From Flavobacteriales bacterium (GTDB lineage: Bacteria > Bacteroidota > Bacteroidia > Flavobacteriales_E > Vicingaceae), in contig CAJPFH010000016.1 in NCBI GenBank assembly GCA_905339165.1, forward strand, positions 1-50,499: 50,499 bases of DNA, read 5' to 3'. Both the position numbers and the translations under genes were made by a program. Of this stretch, positions 37,384-46,100 are shown piece by piece; within the stretch, counting starts at the first letter, position 1; every line of letters begins with the position of its first letter. The notes below the pieces were generated by a model. That model saw only the letters and a program-made list of their open reading frames with translations. It did not search any database and had not been told where the DNA came from.

Positions 37384-38505
37384 TTAAGAATTAAGCATTA
37401 CGGGCATCACGAGCATTAAAATTTCTTCGTGCTCATCGGTGGTATCGGCCGGTGTTAAGATTCCGGCACGGTTAGGTGCCGACATTTCTAAATTTACGGC
37501 ATCGGATTCTAAGTGCCCTAGCATTTCGGCTAAGAATTTGGAATTAAATCCTATTTCCATATCAACTCCATCGTATTGGCAGGTTAATCGTTCGTTTGCT
37601 TCACTCGAAAAATCTAAATCTTCTGCCGAAAGTTGTAATTCGCTTCCGCTTAGTTTTAAACGTATTTGATGGGTGGTTTTGTTAGAAAAGATAGAAACCC
37701 GTTTTATAGAGCCTAAAAGTAATTGCCTGTCTATGGTAAGTTTGTTTGGATTTTCTTTTGGAATTACGGCATCGTAATTAGGGTATTTGCCTTCTATTAA
37801 GCGGCAAATTAATGTAATTTGGTTAAAACTGAAAAGAGCATTGGTTTGGTTGTATTCTATTTTTACGGGTACATCGCTAATAGCCAAAATATTTTTAAGC
37901 AGGTTCAGTGGTTTTTTGGGTAAAATAAAAGAAGATGCTTTTTGAGAGGAAGTATCGTTTCGGCTGTATTTTACCAGCTTGTGGGCATCGGTGGCTACGA
38001 ACACAATATTATTTTCATTGAGTTGTGTAAATACTCCAGACATTACGGGCCTCATTTCATCGTTACCGGTGGCAAACAATGTTTTATCAATGGCGTGTGC
38101 CAGCGATATGGAATTCATTTCGAGTGATGAGGTGCTGTCTAATTGTGGCGTTTTAGGGTAATCATCTGCAGCTTGCCCTACTAATTTATACTTTCCGTAG
38201 TCTGATGCAATTTCTACCGAATGGTTTTTGGTATCGATATTGAACGTGAGAGGTTGAGTGGGAATGGCTTTGAGTGTTTCAATTAAAAATTTGGCCGGAA
38301 TGGTAATGGCTCCCGAATCTTTTGCTTCTACAGGAACAATGGTGGTAATGGTGCTTTCTAAATCGGAGGCGGTAATGTTTAATTCTCCTTTTTTTAGTTC
38401 GAATAAAAAATTGTCTAAAATAGGAATGGCATTGTTAGAATTTAAAACACCGTTAATGGTCTGTAAATGTTTTAAAAGGGTGGAGCTAGTTACGATAAAT
38501 TTCAT
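37384..38505 (-). CDS. dnaN: DNA polymerase III beta subunit (sliding clamp)
   Basis: A 373-residue clamp from the ATG at 38505 (MKFIVTSSTLLKHLQ). An in-frame ATG three codons upstream (38514) is possible, but the internal start matches the family. Three clamp repeats can be followed. Signatures include NAIPILDNFLFEL in the first, RPVMSGVFTQL in the second, and the C-terminal MLVMPVMLN, the usual MP-x-R-L-like ending in altered form. It encircles DNA and tethers the DnaE polymerase. A perfect -7 promoter element precedes it and a terminator follows. Confidence 0.96.
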   Translation of the reverse strand: MKFIVTSSTLLKHLQTINGVLNSNNAIPILDNFLFELKKGELNITASDLESTITTIVPVEAKDSGAITIPAKFLIETLKAIPTQPLTFNIDTKNHSVEIASDYGKYKLVGQAADDYPKTPQLDSTSSLEMNSISLAHAIDKTLFATGNDEMRPVMSGVFTQLNENNIVFVATDAHKLVKYSRNDTSSQKASSFILPKKPLNLLKNILAISDVPVKIEYNQTNALFSFNQITLICRLIEGKYPNYDAVIPKENPNKLTIDRQLLLGSIKRVSIFSNKTTHQIRLKLSGSELQLSAEDLDFSSEANERLTCQYDGVDMEIGFNSKFLAEMLGHLESDAVNLEMSAPNRAGILTPADTTDEHEEILMLVMPVMLNS

Positions 38506-38531
38506 GGGGTACAAATTTTTAAAATGCCCAA

Positions 38532-38539
38532 CAAAGTTA
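38532..38539 (-). promoter_or_regulatory. -7 promoter element of dnaN
   Basis: On the minus strand TAACTTTG is a perfect TAnnTTTG, placed to give a leader of roughly 20 nt before the ATG at 38505. No clear TTG lies at -33. Confidence 0.6.
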
Positions 38540-38574
38540 TATTTTTAGGGTAACAGAGGAATGAAAGATATTAA

Positions 38575-39621
38575 CTACTTTTCAACAAAAGAGGCTGTAG
38601 AAAACTGATTTATTTCACTGATTATTTTATCGAAAGTAGCAAATTGAACAAAGACAAAATCGCTGCTTTGGTCGGGATAAATAATTTGGGCAAACATTCG
38701 GTCTACATCCCACGGAAATAAATGGCCTTCATGGTCAACGGTACCTTTATGGTTGGGCATGTGAAATGTTTTAACGATTTTAACTTTATTGTCTGTATCG
38801 GTAAGAGTAAATATGTGGAATGGTGTTGAAGATAAAATAGAGTCTTTTTTTGTGGTTTCTATTTCGGCAGCAATTTGTTCAAAATAAATAGCCGAGAAGC
38901 GATTCAGGTAATTGTAAACGGAGGCAGTATCAAATTGGCTGAGGGCTATTTTTTTATGGTTTAATAATTTAAACTGCTGTGCAGAGGTTTGTTGAATGGT
39001 AAACGAGGTTTCAGGTTCTTCGGTGTTTTCTACGGTAATCGATTTTATTTTTTCGGGAGAGAGTGTAAAAATTTCTCGGTCTCTCCATAAAAAAGGTTGG
39101 GCAAAAAAGCGTGTAGAAAGATACCCGAAAAAACCGGGTATGTGGGTTACAAAAGGTACTGATGATTTTTTGCCGCTTTTTTCGAGCAGCATGTAGGTGC
39201 CAAACTGGTTTTGGGTGGCGTGTCCGACATAGTAAACTTTTTCGGGTTTATTTTTTCCGTTTAAATAAATTTCTACTTTGGTGGCATTGCTTGAAAGTTG
39301 AGAAATAATTGTTTTTAATTCCGATTCAGGAACAGGATATTTTACTTCTACTCTTTTTATGGTAAGTAAGATATTTTCTATGGCATCTTTTCTGGCTTTG
39401 AATTTTTTATCAATAAGCCAAGTACCGTTACTTTGTTTTTCAAGAAGTACGGAGTTGTTTTTAGCATCGGCTAAAAAAAGTTTTGTAATGTTTGCTGTAT
39501 CTTCAATAGCAAAGTCTTTTAATTCTTTACTGAGAGTACCACTATTTTGCGATAAATAAAGAATACCTGCAATGATGCCAAGACTCAAAAGAATAAGGTA
39601 AATCAATCTGTTACTGCTCAT
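38575..39621 (-). CDS. DUF4340 domain protein
   Basis: A 348-residue protein with one N-terminal membrane segment (about 6-24) and a long periplasmic domain. KLFLADAKNNSVLLEKQSNG followed by WLIDKKFKARKDAIENILLTI matches the DUF4340 family, often encoded after gldG-like genes or ABC-2 type exporters. Its biochemical role is unknown. Its ATG overlaps the gldG stop by 4 bp (ATGA), so it is translated with gldG and probably acts in the same complex. Confidence 0.82.
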   Translation of the reverse strand: MSSNRLIYLILLSLGIIAGILYLSQNSGTLSKELKDFAIEDTANITKLFLADAKNNSVLLEKQSNGTWLIDKKFKARKDAIENILLTIKRVEVKYPVPESELKTIISQLSSNATKVEIYLNGKNKPEKVYYVGHATQNQFGTYMLLEKSGKKSSVPFVTHIPGFFGYLSTRFFAQPFLWRDREIFTLSPEKIKSITVENTEEPETSFTIQQTSAQQFKLLNHKKIALSQFDTASVYNYLNRFSAIYFEQIAAEIETTKKDSILSSTPFHIFTLTDTDNKVKIVKTFHMPNHKGTVDHEGHLFPWDVDRMFAQIIYPDQSSDFVFVQFATFDKIISEINQFSTASFVEK

Positions 39622-41345
39622 TGGGTGTATCGTTTTTTACGAATAATATATTGAGTTATACCAAAAGCAATTACAATAAGAATGGGGAGTAATAAATTAA
39701 GGGCTTGCCATTTAGTGCGTTGTTCTTTAATTAGTGCTTGGTCTAATAGTCGAAGGGTTAGTTTTCGGCTGCGTACTTCCATAAGGCCGTTGTCATCGCA
39801 AAGAAAATTAACACAGTTTAAAATAAAATCTTTGTTGCCGTATTGTTGTTTGGTAAACCGGTCGTAACCTAGGGGAAGGTATTCATTTCCTGTTTTTTTT
39901 ATGTGGTTTTTAATCATGTCTCCATCGCCAACCACAATAATTTTTGTATTTACACTTTTGTTTTTAAAAGCAATTTCTTTGCTATTTTCTACCGATTTTG
40001 GAATCCGGTTTTCGAAAACCGAATTAAATTCACCTTCGAGCAAAACAGCCACCGGTTGTTGGGGTTTATTAAATTGTTGCATGTTGGGTTCAATACGCAG
40101 CATACCCAAACTAATGCGAACCGGAGCGTTTAAAATTTTGGTGTATCTGGACGATTGAAGCAATACGGTTTTTTTAATTTCGGGTTTGGCAATGGTATCA
40201 ATAGTACTTACAAACTCTCCTTTTACTACATTTAAATTATTAATAATAGGGTGCGAGGTACTAGGCATAAAAAGAGGAAAGAAAAGCCATGGAAACATTT
40301 CTGTTTTAATTTGTGTACCTATTCTTCCGGTAACTACCGGAATGGGGGCTGCCTGTAAATCTTGAACCAAAGTAAAATTGATTCTTGCTCCGTAGGTAAA
40401 AAGTTGGTCGTCTAATTTTAAATCAATGGGTATAGCCATAGTAAATTCAGAGGTTTCTAGGCTATCCATTTCGGCAAAAACAGGATCTATCAAATAGAGT
40501 ATTTTGCCTCCATACATTAGGTGTTGGTCTATTATAAATTTATCGTTCTCCGAAAATGCGTTGGAGGGTTTGGCAATAATAAGTGTTTCGTATTTTCGTT
40601 TTACAATAAAATTTCCCGAATCATTTTCTGCTCGTTCGGTTAAGGTACTAAGTTGTCCGTTTAGGGTAATTCGGTCAACCACATAGTATTCGGCCAATGT
40701 TTTTGCAATATCTGCTGTTTGCAGACTGTTTAGTTCTCCATGTCCTTCAATAAATGCAACCTTCATTACATTTTGTTGAGTGATTTTATTTATGCCGTTT
40801 ATTAATTCGTATTCCAACGATTCTATAGAGCCATTTACTATTTGCTCGGGAGGCACTCCCATTTGGCTTTTTAAGAGCTGGAGCGGAATTTCTTTATTCT
40901 TGTACGAAAGGATAGCTCCCGGCCAAATAATTTTGTTGGAAACGCCATCGTCTTCTTTAACGGAGAGGTCGGTAGGTAATAAGCCTTGTTTGTAAAGTTG
41001 GCGGTAAATATCTTCGCGTGTTTTTTTATCGGAACTGGCCGATGGGTTTATAAATTCGTATTCAATTTTTTTGCCTGCATAGGCTTTAAATTCATTGAGC
41101 ATTTCTCGGGTTTCGTTGCGAAGTTTTTTGAATCCCGCAGGAAATTCGCCCTCCAAATATATTTTGAAGTAAACTACATCCTCTAAATTTCTTAGAATTT
41201 TTTTTGTGGCATCAGATAAGGTATATCTTTTTTCTTGTGTTAAATCGAAACGTAAAAACCAAAACGAACTCACGTAATTGAGTAATAACAGCACAACGAA
41301 TGTAGCTACTACTTTTGCAATATCGTTTTTTTTATTTTGTTTCAT
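39618..41345 (-). CDS. gldG: Gliding motility ABC transporter component GldG
   Basis: A 575-residue protein with an N-terminal membrane segment (about 12-31), the family opening FDLTQEKRYTLSDATKKIL, a large periplasmic domain with FIEGHGELNSLQTADIA and ILYLIDPVFAEMDSL, and a C-terminal membrane segment before KKRYTQ. In Flavobacterium GldF, GldG and the ATPase GldA form an ABC complex needed for gliding in some species. It lies 21 bp after gldF and overlaps the DUF4340 gene. No gldA is present in the window. Confidence 0.88.
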   Translation of the reverse strand: MKQNKKNDIAKVVATFVVLLLLNYVSSFWFLRFDLTQEKRYTLSDATKKILRNLEDVVYFKIYLEGEFPAGFKKLRNETREMLNEFKAYAGKKIEYEFINPSASSDKKTREDIYRQLYKQGLLPTDLSVKEDDGVSNKIIWPGAILSYKNKEIPLQLLKSQMGVPPEQIVNGSIESLEYELINGINKITQQNVMKVAFIEGHGELNSLQTADIAKTLAEYYVVDRITLNGQLSTLTERAENDSGNFIVKRKYETLIIAKPSNAFSENDKFIIDQHLMYGGKILYLIDPVFAEMDSLETSEFTMAIPIDLKLDDQLFTYGARINFTLVQDLQAAPIPVVTGRIGTQIKTEMFPWLFFPLFMPSTSHPIINNLNVVKGEFVSTIDTIAKPEIKKTVLLQSSRYTKILNAPVRISLGMLRIEPNMQQFNKPQQPVAVLLEGEFNSVFENRIPKSVENSKEIAFKNKSVNTKIIVVGDGDMIKNHIKKTGNEYLPLGYDRFTKQQYGNKDFILNCVNFLCDDNGLMEVRSRKLTLRLLDQALIKEQRTKWQALNLLLPILIVIAFGITQYIIRKKRYTQ

Positions 41346-41366
41346 TCCGTATAGAAAAAAGTGTGT

Positions 41367-42098
41367 TTACCATTTTCTGCTTTTTAGTACTAGTTGTGTA
41401 AGAGAAAGAAAAAAGGCATTCAAGCTAAAAAAATAAATCACATCTCGGGTGTCAATTACTCCACGGCTCATGGAAGCGTAGTGTTCGTTTATTCCCAATT
41501 GAATAACAATACTGTCGGCATGAGCAAAGAAAGGCATTGTGCTTAGGTATTCAAAACCCACGTACATAAAAAAGCATACAAACACTGCAATAATAAAGGC
41601 TACCAACTGGTTTTCGGTTAATGAAGAAGAAAAGATGCCTATAGAAACAAAAGCTCCGGCTAAAAATAATAATCCTATGTAGGAACCCCAAGTGCCTCCT
41701 GTATCGATGTTGCCTATGGGGTTTCCTAAGTCGTACACCGAATTAAAATAAATGAAAGTGGGTAATAAGGCAAATAGAACTAATACGACTCCTGCGGTAT
41801 ACTTTGCAAAAATTATTTGCATATCTGTAAGCGGACGGGTAAGTAGCAGTTCTATGGTGCCTGCTTTTTTTTCATCGGCAAAGGAACGCATTGTAATAGC
41901 CGGAATTAAAAACATAAATACCCAGGGTGCAATGTAAAAGAGAGTGTCTATGTGAGAGTATCCGCTATCTAAAATGTTTAGTTCTCCCGGAAAAATCCAC
42001 ATAAATAAGCCTAAAGTACTTAAAAAAACAATGAGTACTAAGTAGCCTATTAAGGAGCCAAAAAAGGCTTTTATTTCTTTATTTAAGAGAGTGAACAT
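41367..42098 (-). CDS. gldF: Gliding motility ABC permease GldF
   Basis: A 243-residue ABC-2 type permease with six hydrophobic segments. MFTLLNKEIKAFFGSLIGYLV is the typical GldF start, and RSFADEKKAGTIELLLTRPLTDMQII is the conserved cytoplasmic loop that contacts the ATPase. The frame is open further to an ATG at 42128, but a strong promoter (-7 element 42117-42124) lies between the two and would start transcription after that ATG, so 42098 is preferred. It leads a gldF-gldG-DUF4340 unit. Confidence 0.88.
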   Translation of the reverse strand: MFTLLNKEIKAFFGSLIGYLVLIVFLSTLGLFMWIFPGELNILDSGYSHIDTLFYIAPWVFMFLIPAITMRSFADEKKAGTIELLLTRPLTDMQIIFAKYTAGVVLVLFALLPTFIYFNSVYDLGNPIGNIDTGGTWGSYIGLLFLAGAFVSIGIFSSSLTENQLVAFIIAVFVCFFMYVGFEYLSTMPFFAHADSIVIQLGINEHYASMSRGVIDTRDVIYFFSLNAFFLSLTQLVLKSRKW

Positions 42099-42116
42099 GT
42101 TCTTTATTGATGCCGA

Positions 42117-42149
42117 CAAATTTAGCATTTTTGTTGGGTAGGGTGCAAA
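42117..42149 (-). promoter_or_regulatory. Promoter of gldF-gldG
   Basis: On the minus strand TTTG (42149-42146), a 21-nt spacer and a perfect TAAATTTG (42124-42117). The predicted start near 42110 lies inside the longer possible gldF frame and so decides its start codon. Confidence 0.75.
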
Positions 42150-42291
42150 TGAATAATAAACGGTAACAAATTATATATAAAAGTGTGGTTTTGATGCTTT
42201 AAAGGAAGTTTGCCTTATCATTTTCTCTATTGGTCTTTAAGTTGAGTAGGTACGTCTAATGCTAAGTGTTCTTTGTGTATAATTTTTTATA

Positions 42292-44577
42292 TTGCATTTT
42301 ATTATCATAAAAACAATGAAGGCATTTTATAGAGTTTTTGTCCATACCGGTAAGATGCAAAGGAATATTCAATGGAAAGCGTTTTTTACTCTTACTTTTT
42401 TACTTTTTACGTTTTACGGATATTCATACGGTAGAAACATAGACAGCCTTCTTACTTTAATCAGAAGCAATCCACACGATACTACAAAGATTATTTGTTA
42501 CAACTTTTTATCGCAAGAATTTTTAAATAAAGATATATCGAAAGCTAAATTGTATGTTCAAAAGGCGTTGGACCTATCAAAAATTACAGGTTATAAAAAA
42601 GGAATGGCCGCATCGTACCATTTGCTGGGTACTATTCATTATCAATCGAACCGCGAAAAGGGGCTTGAATATTTTATGCTTTCTTTAAATACCAGCAAAG
42701 AAATAAACGATAAAGTTACCATGTCGAGTACCTACAACAATCTTGGAAACTTATACAACCAATCGGGCGAATATGAAAAAGCACTCAAGTATTACATTTT
42801 ATCAATGGAGTTAGACGAAGAACTAAACAATCGGAATGGAATGGCTACATCTTACAATAACATTGGTTTAATTTACTGGATGCAGGGAGGATTTGAAAAG
42901 GCTCAGGAATACTTTGAAAAAGCATTACACCTACATAAAGCGTTGAATAAAAAAGAGGGCGTAGCTGCAGCATACAGTAATATAGGAGGGGTTGCTTATT
43001 ACAGAGGTAAAAGTGACGTGGCTCTTAGTTATTTTTATAAGGCCTACGAAATAAATAAAGAGATTAATAACAAAGTGGGTTGCGCCACTACATTGGCTAA
43101 TATTTCGGAGATATTGATTGAGCAAAAGAAATACGAAGAAGCCATCGATTATTGTTATAAAGCCTTAGAAATTCAAAAAGAAATGGGAAGCATCAGCGAT
43201 ATGGTTCATACGCTTCTTTCGGTTGCCAAAAATTATGAGGCTCAAAACAAATATGAAAAATCGATAGAAGTACTAAATGAGGCTATTCGTTTGTCCGAAG
43301 AAATTAATGCACAACTTCTGCTAAGTAAATCGTATTTAATGATGGCCGAAGTAAAAGAAAAAGCCGGCAATTACTTGGAGTCTATAAGTTATTACAAGCT
43401 TTATATTATTGCACACGATTCCTTATTTTCGAAAGAAAGTAATGCTCAAATTGCAGAAATGAACGCACGATTTGAGAACGACAAAAAAAACAGAGAAATA
43501 GAATTATTAACGAAAGAAAAAAAAATTCAAGAACTAAATCAGAATGTTGAAAGAAGTAAAAATTCCATGATTCGGAATATTCTGGCTATTGGTTTAATAT
43601 TTATTCTTGTGCTTGCCTTGGTATTATACAACCGAAATAAAGTAAAACAAAAAGCCAATAACATACTTTCAGAAAAAAATAAAAACATAGAAGAGCAAAA
43701 ACTGCAAATAGAATTGCAACGAACCTTGCTCGAACAGAAAAATAAAGATATTACGGACAGCATTAAATATGCACAGCGATTACAAAATGCCATTATTCCA
43801 TCGTACAAAAAAGTGAAACAAATATTGCCCGATAGTTTTGTGCTGTTTAAGCCCAAAGATATAGTGAGCGGTGATTTTTACTGGATAGAAAAATCGCATG
43901 AAACCGAAACAAATAAAAAGTGTATTTACATTGCAGCAGCCGACTGTACCGGACATGGAGTGCCTGGTGCATTTATGAGTATTATTGGGCATAATTTACT
44001 CAACCAAGCATTTAAAATATATCGAAAAGAGACTCCTGCCGCTATTTTAGATAACGTAAACGAAAATTTATCGGTTATGCTAAATCAACCCCAACACGAT
44101 GGAAACATAAAAGATGGGATGGATATCTCTATTTGCAAACTAGAACAAACAACACCTGAAAATTATAACTTGAGTTGGGCTGGAGCGAATAATCCTTTGT
44201 GGATTATTCGCTCCAGCGCTCATCATAATATCAACGAAACTAATTGCGAAGCAGAATTACCAACAGAACTATTAGAGTTTGCTCCCGATAAGCAACCGGT
44301 GGGCGAGTTTGTTGGAGAAACTTTAAAACCCTTTACACATCATACCATTGCATTGCAAAAAGGTGATGCGGTTTACTTATTTTCCGATGGCTTTGCCGAC
44401 CAATTTGGTGGGCCTAAAGGAAAAAAATATAAATATTCACGATTCAAAAATACCCTCCATCAAATTTATTCTCTTACTATGCAAGAACAAAAAAAGTATT
44501 TGGAAAATGAATTGCACTTATGGAAAGGAGAACTTGAACAAATAGACGATATTCTGGTAGTAGGTTTTAGGGTGTAA
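42292..44577 (+). CDS. TPR sensor protein with SpoIIE-type phosphatase domain
   Basis: A 761-residue protein. An export signal (KAFFTLTFLLFTFYGYSYG, about 29-47) leads to a periplasmic part with about seven TPR repeats (60-390), for example YNNLGNLYNQSGEYEKALKY. Then come a coiled coil, a membrane span (about 426-447), a second coiled coil and a cytoplasmic PP2C/SpoIIE domain (about 495-761). Catalytic motifs are KDIVSGDFYW, ADCTGHGVPGAFMS, LFSDGFADQFGG and IDDILVVGF. It should dephosphorylate a protein, perhaps an anti-sigma antagonist, in response to a TPR-sensed signal. In-frame ATGs at 42316 and 42355 are also plausible starts; 42355 gives the neatest signal peptide. A perfect 17-bp hairpin lies within the phosphatase domain. 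Confidence 0.85.
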   Translation: MHFIIIKTMKAFYRVFVHTGKMQRNIQWKAFFTLTFLLFTFYGYSYGRNIDSLLTLIRSNPHDTTKIICYNFLSQEFLNKDISKAKLYVQKALDLSKITGYKKGMAASYHLLGTIHYQSNREKGLEYFMLSLNTSKEINDKVTMSSTYNNLGNLYNQSGEYEKALKYYILSMELDEELNNRNGMATSYNNIGLIYWMQGGFEKAQEYFEKALHLHKALNKKEGVAAAYSNIGGVAYYRGKSDVALSYFYKAYEINKEINNKVGCATTLANISEILIEQKKYEEAIDYCYKALEIQKEMGSISDMVHTLLSVAKNYEAQNKYEKSIEVLNEAIRLSEEINAQLLLSKSYLMMAEVKEKAGNYLESISYYKLYIIAHDSLFSKESNAQIAEMNARFENDKKNREIELLTKEKKIQELNQNVERSKNSMIRNILAIGLIFILVLALVLYNRNKVKQKANNILSEKNKNIEEQKLQIELQRTLLEQKNKDITDSIKYAQRLQNAIIPSYKKVKQILPDSFVLFKPKDIVSGDFYWIEKSHETETNKKCIYIAAADCTGHGVPGAFMSIIGHNLLNQAFKIYRKETPAAILDNVNENLSVMLNQPQHDGNIKDGMDISICKLEQTTPENYNLSWAGANNPLWIIRSSAHHNINETNCEAELPTELLEFAPDKQPVGEFVGETLKPFTHHTIALQKGDAVYLFSDGFADQFGGPKGKKYKYSRFKNTLHQIYSLTMQEQKKYLENELHLWKGELEQIDDILVVGFRV
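44179..44217. repeat. Perfect 17-bp inverted repeat inside a coding region
   Basis: Bases 44179-44195 (GCTGGAGCGAATAATCC) are exactly the reverse complement of 44201-44217, with loop TTTGT. It sits in the codons for WAGANNPLWIIRSSA of the SpoIIE domain. No T-run follows, so it is not a normal terminator. Confidence 0.85.
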
Positions 44578-44622
44578 TAGGAAAATATTTTTTTAAAGTA
44601 TATTTTATATTCTTCCAATGTT

Positions 44623-44630
44623 TACTTTTG
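44623..44630 (+). promoter_or_regulatory. -7 promoter element before the PAS phosphatase
   Basis: TACTTTTG is a perfect TAnnTTTG, about 135 nt before the ATG at 44765. No clear -33 TTG is seen. The leader contains a 27-codon open frame (44638-44721) with no recognisable features and a weak GCCGGTA/TACTGGC hairpin. Confidence 0.5.
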
Positions 44631-44764
44631 TACCGAAATGTTGCAAAAGCAATTACATATTCCTTCTCGAATTATTGCGGCCGGTATTTACTACTGGCAG
44701 CCGTGTTCTCTAATGCGATAAACGCATCTCCACCTTCTTTTTTCTATTTTTTTATTTTAATGCA

Positions 44765-46045
44765 ATGCAACAGATACATCAATATATTCCGGTTTTATAC
44801 AGATTTGTAAAATCAAAATCAATCCAAAAGGTTAGGCGGTTAAAAAAACATCGTAGTTTATTTTACCATCTAAATCATTTTCACTTTGTACTCAACAAAT
44901 TAGATGCATTAGTTGTAGTAATCGACAAAAAAGGAAAAGTACAATATGTAAGTAATTCCTCAAAAAAAATATTAGGATATGAACCTTCAAAACTACTGGG
45001 TAACCAGTGGTGGGAACTGACAAGAAATAATGAAGAAGAAAGATGGCATGCCAAAGAATGGGTAAAAAAAATAGTGGAAGGGAAGGTTAATTTACAAGAA
45101 TTAACGATGGAAAAAAAGTTGATTTCGGCCAACGGTTCAACCAAATGGATAGTTTGGAATATCTCCTTATTGTCTAATCATACCATAGTGGCTATCGGAC
45201 ATGATGTAACACACCGTAAATTATCCGAACAACTTTTACACCAATCGCATCTCGATTTGGTAGCAAAAAATAATGAAATAATTTCGGGTATAGAGTACGC
45301 AAAACGCATTCAGCAAGCAATACTTCCCGATGTAGCTGAAATTAAAAAAAGTTTTAACTATAATGCTTTTGTATTGTACAAACCAAAAGATATTGTAAGC
45401 GGAGATTTTTACTGGCACTACAAACAGGGAAATAAAGTATATGTTGCTGTAATAGATTGCACAGGACATGGAGTGCCAGGTGCTCTAATGTCTGTTATTG
45501 CTCATTCTATTTTTAAAGAAGTTTTTATCAACCAAAAACGAACCAATACAAGCGATATTCTACATGCCTTAGATACTGAATTATTTAATGAACTGAATAA
45601 AAATAAATCACACTCTCCGTACCCCGATGGTATGGATGTGGCTCTTTGCTGCTTAAATACAGAAACTCGCGAGTTGGAATTTTCAGGAGCCATGAGGCCC
45701 TTGCTCTTGGTAAGAAATAAAGAGGTAATAGAAATTAAATCTTCTCGTTATCCTATCGGGTTTTATAACGATGTTTCTAAAAAATTTATTTCAGAAAAAA
45801 TACAACTAACACCCGATGACGCATTTTACATTTTTTCCGATGGCTACATAGATCAATTTGGAGGAGATATTTCTGAACATAAAGAGGGAAAAAAATTAAA
45901 CAAAGTTCGATTTAAAGAATTGCTTTTAACCATTAATGAAATGCAAATAGAAGAACAAGAAACATTTTTAGAGTACGCATTAAATAACTGGAAACAGCAA
46001 TTAGAGCAAACCGATGATATTGTGGTAGTAGGTGTAAAAATTTAA
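44765..46045 (+). CDS. PAS-sensor protein with SpoIIE-type phosphatase domain
   Basis: A 426-residue cytoplasmic protein. Residues about 45-165 form a PAS domain (ALVVVIDKKGKVQYVSNSSKKILGY, and AIGHDVTHRK at its end). A short coiled coil leads to a SpoIIE/PP2C phosphatase domain (about 180-426) with KPKDIVSGDFYW, IDCTGHGVPGALMS, IFSDGYIDQFGG and TDDIVVVGVKI. All metal-binding aspartates are present. The phosphatase half closely resembles that of the upstream gene, down to EYAKRIQQAILP, while the sensor differs. There is no membrane segment, so the signal is probably internal. Confidence 0.87.
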   Translation: MQQIHQYIPVLYRFVKSKSIQKVRRLKKHRSLFYHLNHFHFVLNKLDALVVVIDKKGKVQYVSNSSKKILGYEPSKLLGNQWWELTRNNEEERWHAKEWVKKIVEGKVNLQELTMEKKLISANGSTKWIVWNISLLSNHTIVAIGHDVTHRKLSEQLLHQSHLDLVAKNNEIISGIEYAKRIQQAILPDVAEIKKSFNYNAFVLYKPKDIVSGDFYWHYKQGNKVYVAVIDCTGHGVPGALMSVIAHSIFKEVFINQKRTNTSDILHALDTELFNELNKNKSHSPYPDGMDVALCCLNTETRELEFSGAMRPLLLVRNKEVIEIKSSRYPIGFYNDVSKKFISEKIQLTPDDAFYIFSDGYIDQFGGDISEHKEGKKLNKVRFKELLLTINEMQIEEQETFLEYALNNWKQQLEQTDDIVVVGVKI

Positions 46046-46069
46046 CTACACAAATAGTATTTCTTGTGT

Positions 46070-46077
46070 TATATTTG
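46070..46077 (+). promoter_or_regulatory. -7 promoter element of lysC-lysA
   Basis: TATATTTG is a perfect TAnnTTTG, 23 nt before the lysC ATG. The short leader leaves no room for a lysine riboswitch. Confidence 0.6.
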
Positions 46078-46100
46078 CCCCCTTGTAAATAATTGAATGT

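Noticed and set aside
39121-39141. ATACCCG/CGGGTAT inverted repeat in the DUF4340 gene
   Set aside because: Only 7 bp within coding sequence, which is not unusual for this much sequence.
44628-44810. 60-codon frame before the PAS phosphatase
   Set aside because: It starts within the -7 promoter element and overlaps the phosphatase start in another frame, with no coding signature.
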